A stretch of 64,000 nucleotides of DNA from Schumannella luteola (GTDB lineage: Bacteria > Actinomycetota > Actinomycetes > Actinomycetales > Microbacteriaceae). Positions 1-7,549 of the stretch are shown here, piece after piece. The stretch is taken from the NCBI RefSeq assembly GCF_013408685.1, contig NZ_JACBZY010000001.1:1922001-1986000 (forward strand), given 5' to 3'. How positions within the stretch are numbered: position 1 is the first letter of the stretch; every line of letters starts with the position of its first letter. Under the pieces are notes generated by a model. It saw only the letters and a program-made list of their open reading frames with translations. It searched no databases and had not been told where the DNA came from. A program made the translations under genes and the position numbers.

Positions 1-313
1 AGGGGGAGCGGTTCTCGAACACGGCGACGTCGTAGAGATCGGGGATCTCGCTGGGGTTGTCGTCGCTCTGCGGGGCGAGCGGGTCGAGCGCGGCGCTCGG
101 GTTGACGACCCGGTTCTGCCGGGCCGCCGCGATCGACACCCACTCGCCGGTCAGCACGTCGAGACGCATGGTGGCCGTCTCGGGGCGCGCATCGAGCGTG
201 CGGGTGTCGAGGCGGCGCTCGGGCCCGAGGGTCGTGTCGGCGTCGTCGAAGTAGATGAGCTCGCGGCCGTCGGCGAGACGCGTGGGGTGGATGGCGATGC
301 CGGCAGCGGTCAC
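1..313 (-). CDS. galT: galactose-1-phosphate uridylyltransferase, N-terminal part (cut by window edge)
   Basis: Reading leftward from a GTG at 313, the frame stays open to the window edge and encodes about 104 residues of the N-terminus. The stretch around LTGEWVSIAAARQNR, followed by a Pro-rich linker and DVAVFENRSP, matches the start of GalT, which swaps UMP between UDP-glucose and galactose-1-phosphate in the Leloir pathway. The HPH active site lies beyond the edge and cannot be checked. A nearby ATG at 318 is out of frame and hits a stop at once, so GTG is the likely start. It is divergent from the DeoR-type repressor gene, with an 89-nt gap holding repeat sequences. A galK would be expected downstream, outside the window. 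Confidence 0.85.
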   Translation of the reverse strand, partial: MTAAGIAIHPTRLADGRELIYFDDADTTLGPERRLDTRTLDARPETATMRLDVLTGEWVSIAAARQNRVVNPSAALDPLAPQSDDNPSEIPDLYDVAVFENRSP

Positions 314-321
314 CGCATTAC

Positions 322-365
322 GATATCGAAAGCGCGACTTTCGTTTTCGACAGGTATCGAAAGCG
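322..365. promoter_or_regulatory. putative DeoR-type operator between galT and its repressor gene
   Basis: The divergent gap holds an inverted repeat CGAAAG-N5-CTTTCG (327-343) and a near-perfect direct repeat, GATATCGAAAGCG at 322-334 and GGTATCGAAAGCG at 353-365, spaced 31 bp (about three helical turns). DeoR-family repressors commonly bind such repeated TCGAAAG-type boxes beside their own gene. The repeats are seen; the role is inferred. Confidence 0.55.
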
Positions 366-402
366 GTCGTCGCTCACCGCATCCGGCATCGAAGGGACGG
401 AC

Positions 403-1224
403 ATGGCCGGTAACGATCGGATCGACCCCGCCGCGCGCCCGGTGACGGCGCGGCGCGAACAGCTCACCGCCCTCGTCGCCGAGCGCGGCTTCGTGCGCGT
501 GGCCGATGCCGCCGACGAGCTCGGCGTGAGCACCGTGACGCTGCGCGGCGACCTCGAGGCGCTCGCCGCGGACGGGCTGCTGCGGCGCGTGCACGGCGGA
601 GCGATGCCGCCGGTTCCCGAGCACCGCGAGTCGTCGATGGAGCTCTCGAGCGAACGGCAGAGCGCCGTGAAGCGGGCCATCGCGCGTCGTGCCGCGGCTC
701 TCGTCGCCCCGGGTACGAGCGTGCTGCTCGACGTCGGCTCCACCACGCTGGCGGTCGCCGAGGCGCTCGTCGAGCGCACCGAGCTGGCGGATGTCGTCGT
801 CATCACGAACGGGCTCTCGGTCGCCCTCGCGCTCGAGCGGGCGATCCCGCGCTTCGACGTGATCGTCACCGGCGGCACGCTGCGTCCGCTGCAGCACTCG
901 CTCGTGAACCCCGTCGCCGCCTCCACGCTCGAGGGCCTGCACGCCGACCTCGCGATCATCGGCTGCACCGGCGTCGACCGTGCCGGGCGCGTCACGAACG
1001 TGAACCTGCCCGAGGCCGAGGTCAAGCGCGCGATGCTCGGCGCCGCCGATCGGGCTGTGCTCGTCGCCGACGGCTCGAAGCTCGGCGTGACCCACCTCGG
1101 GCGCGTCGGCGCGCTCGCCGACTTCGAGGCGGTCGTGACCGGCGGCGAGGTCGCCGATGCGGCGGTGCTCGACGCGGTGCGCGAGGCCGGATGCCGTCTG
1201 CTGGCGGTGGATGCGCGCGGCTGA
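403..1224 (+). CDS. DeoR/GlpR-family sugar repressor
   Basis: 273 residues. Residues about 20-75 form the DeoR winged helix (VADAADELGVSTVTLRGDL then a GLLRRVHGGA wing), and the rest is the DeoRC sugar-phosphate-sensing domain with the family motifs DVGSTTLAVAEAL, ITNGL, TGGTLR and ADGSKLG. The ATG at 403 follows an AAGGGA Shine-Dalgarno-like stretch. It is divergent from galT and 22 nt ahead of two aldose-1-epimerase genes, so it very likely represses galactose catabolism and responds to a phosphorylated sugar. The ligand cannot be told from sequence. Length is usual for the family. Confidence 0.85.
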   Translation: MAGNDRIDPAARPVTARREQLTALVAERGFVRVADAADELGVSTVTLRGDLEALAADGLLRRVHGGAMPPVPEHRESSMELSSERQSAVKRAIARRAAALVAPGTSVLLDVGSTTLAVAEALVERTELADVVVITNGLSVALALERAIPRFDVIVTGGTLRPLQHSLVNPVAASTLEGLHADLAIIGCTGVDRAGRVTNVNLPEAEVKRAMLGAADRAVLVADGSKLGVTHLGRVGALADFEAVVTGGEVADAAVLDAVREAGCRLLAVDARG

Positions 1225-1234
1225 CGGCGGGTCG

Positions 1235-1240
1235 TAGCCT
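1235..1240 (+). promoter_or_regulatory. leaderless -10 box TAGCCT
   Basis: TAGCCT ends 6 nt before the ATG at 1247, placing a transcript start at or next to the start codon. The first epimerase gene probably has its own leaderless promoter. Confidence 0.45.
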
Positions 1241-1246
1241 GACGGC

Positions 1247-2362
1247 ATGACCGACGCCCGCGTGCCGTCTCCGCATCCCGACTCCGCCGTGCCGGCCGCC
1301 GCCGCGGCCACCTCCGCGCTCGTCGGCACCTCGCCGGTCGCCGCTCTCGGCGCGCCCGCGCCGGTGAGCGGACCGCGTTTCGAGCTGCGCAGCGGCGACG
1401 CGCGCGCCGTGATCGGCTCGGTCGCCGCGGTGCTCTGCGAACTCGAGGTCGACGGGCACGCACTGACCGAGACGGTGCCGGTCGACAGCCTCCCGCCGCA
1501 GGGCTGCGGCATCGTGCTCGCGCCCTGGCCGAACCGGGTGCGCGGCGCGCGCTGGACTCTGCGAGCCGCCGACAGCGGCGCCGCAGCCGACGCCGAGCTC
1601 GAGCTCGACCTGACCGACCCGAAGTGGAACGCCGCCTCGCACGGCCTGCTGCGCAACACCGCCTACCGGCTCGTCGACCACACGCCCTCGACCGTCGAGC
1701 TCGCGGCGCTTATCCCGCCGCAGCACGGCTGGCCCTTCGAGCTCGAGACCCGGGTGCGCTACGCGCTCGAGCCCGACGGCCTCGTCGTGACCCATCACGT
1801 GAGCAACGTCGGGGCGACGCGGGCGCCGTGGGCGGTCGGCGCGCATCCCTACCTGCGTGTGGGCGACACGCCCGCAGCCGATCTCGAGCTGCGGGTGCCC
1901 GCCGGGGTGGCGCTCGAGGTGGATGCGACGCTCATCCCCGTCGGAGCCCACCCCGTCGGCGACGACGAAGACCTGCGAGCCGGGAGTCGGGTCGGCGACC
2001 TCGAGCTCAACACGGCGTTCGTGGTGAATGCGGCGCCCCACTCGAGTGCGGACGACGCCGTCGACGCCGTCGACGCCGACGGCGCCCGCGAGATCGCCCG
2101 CCTCACCGCGCCGGGCGGCGCCGCGACGCAGCTCTGGGGCGACCCGGCGTTCCTCTGGGTGCAGGTGTTCACGCCCAGCGACTTCCCCCGCCCGCTCGGC
2201 GGCCACGAGCCGACTGGGAAGGCCGTCGCGCTCGAGCCGATGACCGCCCCGGCGGACGCGCTCAACTCCGGCGAGGGCCTTCTCTGGCTCGAGCCGGGCG
2301 CGAGCTGGTCGGCCTCGTGGGGCATCCGCCGCATCGCGGGCGCCGAGAAGCGGCACCCCTAG
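1247..2362 (+). CDS. aldose 1-epimerase family protein (paralogue 1)
   Basis: 371 residues. After an Ala/Pro-rich N-terminal extension of about 45 residues comes a galactose-mutarotase-like beta-sandwich. The expected catalytic positions are visible: a His in ASHGLL, a His in GAHPYLRVGD and the Glu base in ALEPMTAPADALNSGEGL; the LAPWPNRVR motif is also present. The enzyme should interconvert alpha and beta anomers of a hexose, cytoplasmically. It sits between the DeoR repressor and a second homologous epimerase gene. A TAGCCT box just upstream suggests a leaderless message. Substrate specificity is not readable; galactose is favoured by the galT neighbour. Confidence 0.8.
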   Translation: MTDARVPSPHPDSAVPAAAAATSALVGTSPVAALGAPAPVSGPRFELRSGDARAVIGSVAAVLCELEVDGHALTETVPVDSLPPQGCGIVLAPWPNRVRGARWTLRAADSGAAADAELELDLTDPKWNAASHGLLRNTAYRLVDHTPSTVELAALIPPQHGWPFELETRVRYALEPDGLVVTHHVSNVGATRAPWAVGAHPYLRVGDTPAADLELRVPAGVALEVDATLIPVGAHPVGDDEDLRAGSRVGDLELNTAFVVNAAPHSSADDAVDAVDADGAREIARLTAPGGAATQLWGDPAFLWVQVFTPSDFPRPLGGHEPTGKAVALEPMTAPADALNSGEGLLWLEPGASWSASWGIRRIAGAEKRHP

Positions 2363-2372
2363 AGTGGGCGCC

Positions 2373-3461
2373 GTGACGAGCGACGGAGCCACCACCCGCA
2401 TCCCCACGACCGCAGCCACCACGCCCGCCGATCCCGCGCCCGCGCCGGCGTCGAGCGAGCGCACGCCGATCGGCCGCCGCATCCACCTCTCCGGCGGCGG
2501 CGTCGAGGCCGTGATCGGCACGGTCGCCGCGACCCTCGCCTCGCTGCGCGTCGACGGCGTGCAGCTGACCGAGCCGATCGCCGAGAACGCCTGGCCGGCC
2601 TACTGCAACGGCATCTTCCTGGCGCCGTGGCCGAACCGCGTGCGCGACGGCCGCTGGACGCACGACGGCGCGGTCCAGCAGCTCGACGTGACCGAACGCG
2701 ACCGGAACAACGCGCTGCACGGCCTGCTGCAGTTCACCGACCACGAGATCCGCGAGCAGACGGCGACCTCGGTGACGCTCGGCGCGCTCATCCCGGCCCA
2801 GCACGGCTGGCCCTTCACGCTCGACAGCTGGGTGCGCTACGAGCTCGTGCCCGGCGGACTGCGCGCGACCCACGGCGTTCGCAACCTCTCGGGCGTCACC
2901 GCGCCCTATGCGACGGGCGTGCACCCCTACCTGCGCCTCGGCGATGTGCCGGTGCGCGAGCTGCGCGTCACCGTGCCGGCGGCGAGCTGCATCGAGGTGG
3001 ACGACCGCCTCAACCCGACCGGCGTGAAGCCGGTCGACGGCACCCCCGTCGACCTGCGGGCCGGCCGCCTGTTCAGCGACCTCGACCTCGACACCGCCTA
3101 CGCCGACCTCGACCCCGTCGACGGTGCGACGGCGTGGATCGAGGCGCCCGACGGATCCCGTCTGACGCTGCTGCAGGACCCGGACTGGCGCTGGGTGCAG
3201 GTGTTCACCACGTCGATCTTCCCGGCCGGCGGCTGGACCGCCGTCGACCCGGCGACCTCCGGTCCGGACCTCGAGGGCAGCGGCTACCTCGGCGGTCCGC
3301 TGGGCGACGCGATCGCGATCGAGCCGATGACCGCGCCGCCGGACGCGCTCAACTCGGGCGAGGGGCTCATCCACCTGCAGCCGGGCGCCGAATGGTCGGG
3401 CTCGTGGGCGCTGCGCTACACGCCGGCGCCGGCCGACGCGGCCGCGGGCGATCAGGCCTGA
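2373..3461 (+). CDS. aldose 1-epimerase family protein (paralogue 2)
   Basis: 362 residues from GTG 2373; GTG 2364 is an alternative in the same frame. TAGAGT at 2360-2365 ends 7 nt before GTG 2373, the leaderless spacing seen elsewhere here, which favours that start. The protein is clearly homologous to its upstream neighbour along its length (LAPWPNRVR, GVHPYLRLGD, AIEPMTAPPDALNSGEGL), so the two genes look like a tandem duplication that has diverged. The catalytic His and Glu positions are kept, so both copies are probably active. Its stop overlaps the start of the VIT-family gene (TGATG), hinting at shared transcription. Confidence 0.8.
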   Translation: MTSDGATTRIPTTAATTPADPAPAPASSERTPIGRRIHLSGGGVEAVIGTVAATLASLRVDGVQLTEPIAENAWPAYCNGIFLAPWPNRVRDGRWTHDGAVQQLDVTERDRNNALHGLLQFTDHEIREQTATSVTLGALIPAQHGWPFTLDSWVRYELVPGGLRATHGVRNLSGVTAPYATGVHPYLRLGDVPVRELRVTVPAASCIEVDDRLNPTGVKPVDGTPVDLRAGRLFSDLDLDTAYADLDPVDGATAWIEAPDGSRLTLLQDPDWRWVQVFTTSIFPAGGWTAVDPATSGPDLEGSGYLGGPLGDAIAIEPMTAPPDALNSGEGLIHLQPGAEWSGSWALRYTPAPADAAAGDQA

Positions 3462-4552
3462 TGAGCGGCGTCGCGCCTGCGCCGACCGAGCGACAGCTGC
3501 GCCGCTGGCGCGGCTATCTCGCCGACGAACGCGTCGAGGCCGCGCTCTACCTGCAGCTCGCCCAGCGCAAGACGGGGGAGGAGCGCGAGATCCTGCTCGG
3601 CCTCGCTGACGCCGAGAAGCGGCACGAGGAGCACTGGCTCGAGCTGCTCGGCGATCGCGTCGGGCGTCCCCGCGCCGGCAGTCTGCGCACGCGTCTGCTC
3701 GTGCTGCTCGCCCGTCGCTTCGGCTCGGTGTTCGTGCTCGCGCTGGCCCAGCGCGCCGAGGCGCGCAGCCCCTACGACGATGACGCGGATGCCACCGAGC
3801 AGATGGCGGCCGACGAGCGCATCCACGGCGAGGTGCTGCGCGGTCTCGCGGCGCGAGGGCGCGAGCGGCTCTCCGGCACGTTCCGCGCGGCGGTGTTCGG
3901 CGCGAACGACGGCCTCGTCTCGAACCTCGCGCTCGTGCTCGGCGTCGGGGCGACCGGCGTCGACCCGAAGACGGTGCTGTTCACCGGCGTCGCCGGGCTG
4001 CTCGCCGGCGCACTCTCGATGGGGGCGGGCGAGTTCGTGTCGGTGCGCTCGCAGCGCGAGCTGCTCGCCGCATCCCACCCCGACCCCGAGGCGGATGCCG
4101 CGCTGCCGCACCTCGACGTCGACGCGAACGAGCTCGCGCTGGTCTACCGGGCGCGGGGTGAGACGCCCGAGGAGGCCGCGGCGCACGCGCGGCGCACCTT
4201 CGCCCGGCTCGCGGCCTCCGATCCGGCGCTCGCGACCGGCAGCATCGAGACGGTCGGAGACCAGCACGAGGCCGTCGGCTCGCCGTGGCGGGCGGCGACG
4301 TCGAGCTTCCTGTTCTTCGCGAGCGGCGCCATCATCCCGGTGCTGCCGTACCTGTTCGGCGCGACCGGGCTGCTCGCGGTCGTGATCGCGGCCGTGCTCG
4401 TCGGCATCGCCCTGCTCGGCACGGGCGCCGTGGTCGGTCTGCTCTCCGGCGCCTCGCCGCTGCTGCGCGCGCTGCGGCAGCTCGGCATCGGCTTCGGCGC
4501 GGCGGCCGCGACCTACCTGCTCGGCCTGCTGTTCGGGGCCGCCGGCATCTGA
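3461..4552 (+). CDS. ferritin-like/VIT1-CCC1 family Fe(II)/Mn(II) transporter
   Basis: 363 residues. Residues about 10-130 form a ferritin-like (rubrerythrin/MbfA type) helical domain rich in Glu and His (ERVEAALYLQLAQ, AEKRHEEHW, AADERIHGEVL). Residues about 140-363 are the VIT1/CCC1 membrane domain with the signature FGANDGLVSNLALVLGV, GALSMGAGEFVSVRSQRE and about five membrane helices. Members move ferrous iron or manganese across a membrane; the ferritin-like domain probably senses or gathers the metal. The ATG overlaps the upstream stop, which supports this start rather than a longer in-frame reading inside the epimerase gene. It is not obviously related to galactose use. Confidence 0.85.
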   Translation: MSGVAPAPTERQLRRWRGYLADERVEAALYLQLAQRKTGEEREILLGLADAEKRHEEHWLELLGDRVGRPRAGSLRTRLLVLLARRFGSVFVLALAQRAEARSPYDDDADATEQMAADERIHGEVLRGLAARGRERLSGTFRAAVFGANDGLVSNLALVLGVGATGVDPKTVLFTGVAGLLAGALSMGAGEFVSVRSQRELLAASHPDPEADAALPHLDVDANELALVYRARGETPEEAAAHARRTFARLAASDPALATGSIETVGDQHEAVGSPWRAATSSFLFFASGAIIPVLPYLFGATGLLAVVIAAVLVGIALLGTGAVVGLLSGASPLLRALRQLGIGFGAAAATYLLGLLFGAAGI

Positions 4553-4613
4553 TCCGGCTCACGCCTGCAGGGCGTCCTCGGGGCACGACTTCCGGGCCGG
4601 CGCGGTCAGGTTC

Positions 4614-4619
4614 TAGCGT
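4614..4619 (+). promoter_or_regulatory. leaderless -10 box TAGCGT
   Basis: TAGCGT ends 7 nt before the GTG at 4627. It is the main reason to prefer GTG 4627 over the in-frame GTG at 4618, which lies inside the box. Confidence 0.45.
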
Positions 4620-4626
4620 GGATGCC

Positions 4627-5127
4627 GTGCACACGATCATCCTCTGGATCGGCTTCCTGGGTGGCTGGCTGCTCGTCGCCGGTCCGATCTACCAGGCCGC
4701 GCTCGAGCTGCGCGAGGAGGAGATCGACCGCGAGGCGATCGCCCGTGCCCACGAGAGCGTGCCGGAACCGCGACGCATCTCGCCCTGGTGGTGGCTGCTG
4801 CCGCCGGTCGCGTACCTCAAGATCCGACGCGACCGCGACGAGTATCAGCGGGTGGTGTTCGAGGCGATGCCGATCGAGACCCGGCGTCAGTTCCTCGGCT
4901 TCGTCAACAAGGCGACCGGCTGGCTGTTCGTCGCCGGGGGAGCGGCGCTCATCGCGCTCAAGGAGACGTGGGAGCTCGTGGAGCACTACCACTGGCCGAT
5001 CTGGCTGTGGATCGTGCTGGTCGTGATCATGGCGGCCGTATCGGTCGTCAACACCGCGGTGCGGATGGCGCGCACCGGCAAGACGCTCGGCGAGCGGCCG
5101 CCGGAGCGCTCGCGCCGGTCGCACTGA
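4627..5127 (+). CDS. hypothetical membrane protein, 166 aa
   Basis: I do not recognise the family. There is an N-terminal membrane helix (about residues 2-20, IILWIGFLGGWLLVAGPIY), an acidic cytoplasmic-looking stretch, a Trp/Pro-rich segment (SPWWWLLPPVAYLKIRRD), and two more hydrophobic segments (about 100-120 and 126-150) ending in a basic tail. Charge distribution suggests soluble loops on the inside. It stands alone: 74 nt after the VIT gene with its own -10 box, and followed by a strong hairpin. Confidence 0.6.
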   Translation: MHTIILWIGFLGGWLLVAGPIYQAALELREEEIDREAIARAHESVPEPRRISPWWWLLPPVAYLKIRRDRDEYQRVVFEAMPIETRRQFLGFVNKATGWLFVAGGAALIALKETWELVEHYHWPIWLWIVLVVIMAAVSVVNTAVRMARTGKTLGERPPERSRRSH

Positions 5128-5185
5128 GCCCGATCGGACCGGGCTCGAGCGCATTGAGCCGGATCTCACCGTGCCCCGGACACGA

Positions 5186-5220
5186 CGATGCCCGGAGCGA
5201 TTCGGGCGCTCCGGGCATCG
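5186..5220. terminator. 14-bp GC hairpin, U-less terminator candidate
   Basis: Perfect 14-bp arms (CGATGCCCGGAGCG and its complement) around a 7-nt loop, 58 nt past the stop of the membrane-protein gene. No T run follows on either strand, as is common for actinobacterial terminators. It may also close transcription from the small gene on the other strand. Confidence 0.5.
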
Positions 5221-5376
5221 AAGACCGGTAGAAGCGTTCGGCCGCGATCAGGGAGACGGCCGTGCTCGTTCGGGTGAGGCGGTAACCAGCCGCCGGTCTC
5301 GAAGAGTAGTCGAATAAACGTGAGCGAATAACTAGAACGTTCAGTCCACGTAGCGATTCCGCACGGACGTGCAACG

Positions 5377-5628
5377 TCAGTCCTGATCGGCGGCGGGATG
5401 ATCTCCGGCAGCACGGCCTCGGCGGCGCTCGACACGACTCTGCTCGCGGGCGACGCGCTCGGCGACCGCGTCGACCACGGTCGGACCGATGATGTCGCCC
5501 GCCGGGGTGCCGACGAGCAGGTCGTGCTCCTCGAAGAGGATGCCGGCGATGCGGCCGGGGAAGACGCGCGGGTGCGTCGCGGCGAGACGGTTGACGAGTT
5601 GCTCGAAGGTCTCGGCGGCGTCCGTCAC
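5377..5628 (-). CDS. hypothetical 83-aa protein
   Basis: Start GTG 5628 is chosen because TAGGAT (5636-5641 on the minus strand) ends 7 nt before it, the leaderless spacing. The protein begins TDAAETFEQLVNRLAATHPRVF and ends with a basic, His-containing tail (RRGRAAGDHPAADQD). It is predicted soluble, with no membrane segment or known motif that I recognise. A longer in-frame reading from 5775 has unlikely composition. The coding signal is moderate, with GC-rich third positions. Confidence 0.5.
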   Translation of the reverse strand: MTDAAETFEQLVNRLAATHPRVFPGRIAGILFEEHDLLVGTPAGDIIGPTVVDAVAERVAREQSRVERRRGRAAGDHPAADQD

Positions 5629-5887
5629 GCTGAGGATCCTACGCGCGGACCCTCGGATCCGCGACGACTGTCGCGGTGCTTTCGAGCTTCTGTCGTGCGT
5701 GATCGCCGGGTGGTGGCACCGGGTCCGGCAGCGTGACCGGTGCGCGGCGACTGCACATCCCGCCGCGCCTGACAACCCCTGTCCGTGTTCGGATGCGCGG
5801 CGTAAATTAAGCGCGCTCCCGGGGCGACGCGGCCCTCAGATCTCCGCCCGCCCGAGCACGCGTTCATCCCCCGCGCGCACGAGAGTA

Positions 5888-5920
5888 GGGCGCCCGCGTC
5901 AGTGCGGACGCAGGGCGCCC
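5888..5920. other. hairpin: GGGCGCCC-GCGTC arms around a 6-nt loop
   Basis: GGGCGCCC and GCGTC pair with GACGC and a second GGGCGCCC across AGTGCG, with one bulged A: a 13-bp stem. GGGCGCCC is itself palindromic. No U tract. It could be a terminator for a transcript from either side. Confidence 0.45.
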
Positions 5921-6014
5921 GTCCAATCTCCCGACCGCGGCGCGCCCGCACGATTCCGAGACGGGGCTGCGCATCCGTTCACCGGATCGCCGCCGCGGCG
6001 TCACGTCGGCGACC

Positions 6015-6020
6015 TACCCT
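6015..6020 (+). promoter_or_regulatory. leaderless -10 box TACCCT
   Basis: Ends 6 nt before the ATG at 6027. Its spacing supports the small ORF as a real, leaderless gene. Confidence 0.4.
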
Positions 6021-6026
6021 CGCGCC

Positions 6027-6170
6027 ATGTCCCACTGCCCGACCTGCGGTTCCGGCGTCGTCTACCGTTACGACACCGCGCGCCGCTCCGGTTCGCTCTA
6101 CGCCTGGTTCTGCCTGCAGCAGCCGCACGTCGTCGCCGACCCGCGCACGGCGATCAGCGACCGTCCCTGA
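6027..6170 (+). CDS. 47-aa zinc-ribbon-like micro-protein
   Basis: The ORF starts with SHCPTCGSG, a CxxC knuckle, and has a third Cys in WFCLQQPH with a His four residues later, so a C-C-C-H metal site is possible. No membrane segment. The TACCCT box 6 nt upstream gives a leaderless promoter, and codon use is like that of the neighbours. I cannot assign a function; small ribbons of this sort often bind nucleic acid or a protein partner. nhaA follows, with its own promoter. Confidence 0.5.
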   Translation: MSHCPTCGSGVVYRYDTARRSGSLYAWFCLQQPHVVADPRTAISDRP

Positions 6171-6193
6171 CACCGGCCGGCGTCTCCCGCCGG

Positions 6194-6277
6194 TAGACTG
6201 CTCGGCGGAGTGCCGGGAAGTCTGGTCGGCCCGCGCGTCACGTCGTGACGGCGGTCGCCCTTCGTCGTCGGGTCTGC
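6194..6277 (+). promoter_or_regulatory. promoter and possible structured leader of nhaA
   Basis: TAGACT (6194-6199) is a good -10 box, giving about 70 nt of leader before ATG 6278. The leader contains GCCGGGAAGTCTGGTCGGC (6212-6230), which can form GCCG/CGGC or CCGG/CTGG stems with a purine-rich loop. The compact look suggests a conserved element that could be a cis-acting RNA. I could not assign it to a named class. Confidence 0.35.
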
Positions 6278-7498
6278 ATGTCTCTTCTCCGTTCTGAGCG
6301 CGTCGGCGCAGTCCTCCTCCTCGTAGCGGCCCTGCTCGGCCTCGTCGTCGCGAACTCGCCGCTCGGCTCGGGCGCCCGCGAGCTGCAGGAGGCGCACCTC
6401 GGCATTCCGCTTCTCGGCATCGACCTCTCGGTCGGGCACTGGATCAGCGACGGCCTGCTCGCCGTGTTCTTCCTGCTCGCGGCGATCGAGCTCAAGCACG
6501 AGCTGACCACCGGCGAGCTGAATTCGCCGACGCGGGCGCTGCGCCCGGCGGTGGCGGCGGTCGGCGGCGTCGTCGTGCCGATCGTGATCTTCCTCGTCGT
6601 GGTCGGCGCGTCCGGCGGCGGGGTCGAACTGCTGCGCGGCTGGCCGGTTCCCACCGCGACCGACATCGCCTTCGCGCTCGGGGTGCTCGCCGTCTTCGGC
6701 CGGGGGATGCCGTCGCGGGTCCGGTCGTTCCTGCTGGCCCTCGCGATCCTCGACGACATCATCGCGATCGTGATCATCGCGCTCGTCTTCGCGCACACGC
6801 CCGATCTGCTGATGCTCGCCGGTGCGCTGATCGCCGTCGTGGCGTTCGGGCTGCTCAGCGTGCTGCTGCGCCGCGACAGCATCACCGCGCGACCGCTGCG
6901 CGTGCTCATCGGCGTCGTCATGGGAGTGCTCGGTCTCGCCGCCTGGGTGCTCGTGCTGCGGTCGGGCATCCACGCCACCATCGCCGGGGTCGCGCTCGGA
7001 CTCGCGATGAGCGCTCCGCCTGCGGGGCGGCTGCGCCACCGGCTCGAGCCGATCTCGAATGCGACCGTGCTGCCGCTGTTCGCCTTCTCGGCTGCGCTGG
7101 TCGTGATTCCCGCCGTCGCCCCGTCCGAGCTGTCGCCGGTGTTCTGGGGCATCGCCCTGGCGCTGCCGCTCGGCAAGATCATCGGCATCTCGCTCGGCGC
7201 GATCCTCTCGGCCGGTTTCGTGCCGAAGGCGTCGCGCGCCCGACCCGATCTGGGCGACGCGCTCGCCGTCGGCGCGCTCGGCGGCATCGGATTCACGGTG
7301 TCGCTGCTCATGAACCAGCTCGCGTTCGCGGCCGATCGGACCGTCGCCGACGAAGGAACGCTGGCCGTGCTCGTCGGCTCGGGGGTGTCGATCGTGCTCG
7401 CCGCGGTGCTGCTGCGCTGGCGCGTGCGGCGTCGTCGGACGCTGCAGCCGGCGCCGGGCGCGGCGGCGGGCGCGGCGGCGACGCCGGCGTCGTCCTGA
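6278..7498 (+). CDS. nhaA: Na+/H+ antiporter NhaA
   Basis: 406 residues with about twelve membrane segments. NhaA hallmarks are visible: the N-terminal LRSERVGAVLLLVAALLGLVVANSPLG, GHWISDGLLAVFFLLAAIELKHE, the TDIAFALGVL segment and the ion-binding Asp pair in LAILDDIIAIV. It exchanges sodium for protons at the cytoplasmic membrane in pH and salt homeostasis. ATG 6278 is preferred because family members begin near MSLLRSER; GTG 6245 would add 11 residues and has no clear Shine-Dalgarno. It has its own promoter and possibly a regulatory leader. Confidence 0.9.
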   Translation: MSLLRSERVGAVLLLVAALLGLVVANSPLGSGARELQEAHLGIPLLGIDLSVGHWISDGLLAVFFLLAAIELKHELTTGELNSPTRALRPAVAAVGGVVVPIVIFLVVVGASGGGVELLRGWPVPTATDIAFALGVLAVFGRGMPSRVRSFLLALAILDDIIAIVIIALVFAHTPDLLMLAGALIAVVAFGLLSVLLRRDSITARPLRVLIGVVMGVLGLAAWVLVLRSGIHATIAGVALGLAMSAPPAGRLRHRLEPISNATVLPLFAFSAALVVIPAVAPSELSPVFWGIALALPLGKIIGISLGAILSAGFVPKASRARPDLGDALAVGALGGIGFTVSLLMNQLAFAADRTVADEGTLAVLVGSGVSIVLAAVLLRWRVRRRRTLQPAPGAAAGAAATPASS

Positions 7499-7549
7499 CC
7501 CCGGCCTCGGCTGTGCCACGCCGCGCCGACTCGTGCCAGGCTCATCCCG

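Larger units (their letters stand above)
5629..6026. other. gene-poor interval of about 400 nt
   Basis: No convincing gene. It holds the -10 box of the minus-strand 83-aa gene, a small AT-rich patch (TAAATTAA near 5808), a hairpin at 5888-5920, and at its right end the -10 box TACCCT of the zinc-ribbon micro-gene. Confidence 0.6.

Noticed and set aside
57-254. 65-codon plus-strand frame at the left end
   Set aside because: Opposes the galT coding frame, which has a clear family match.
1022-2521. Open frame of 499 codons on the minus strand
   Set aside because: Antisense shadow of the DeoR and epimerase genes; Arg/Gly/His-rich with no known motif, as are other long antisense frames in this GC-rich DNA.
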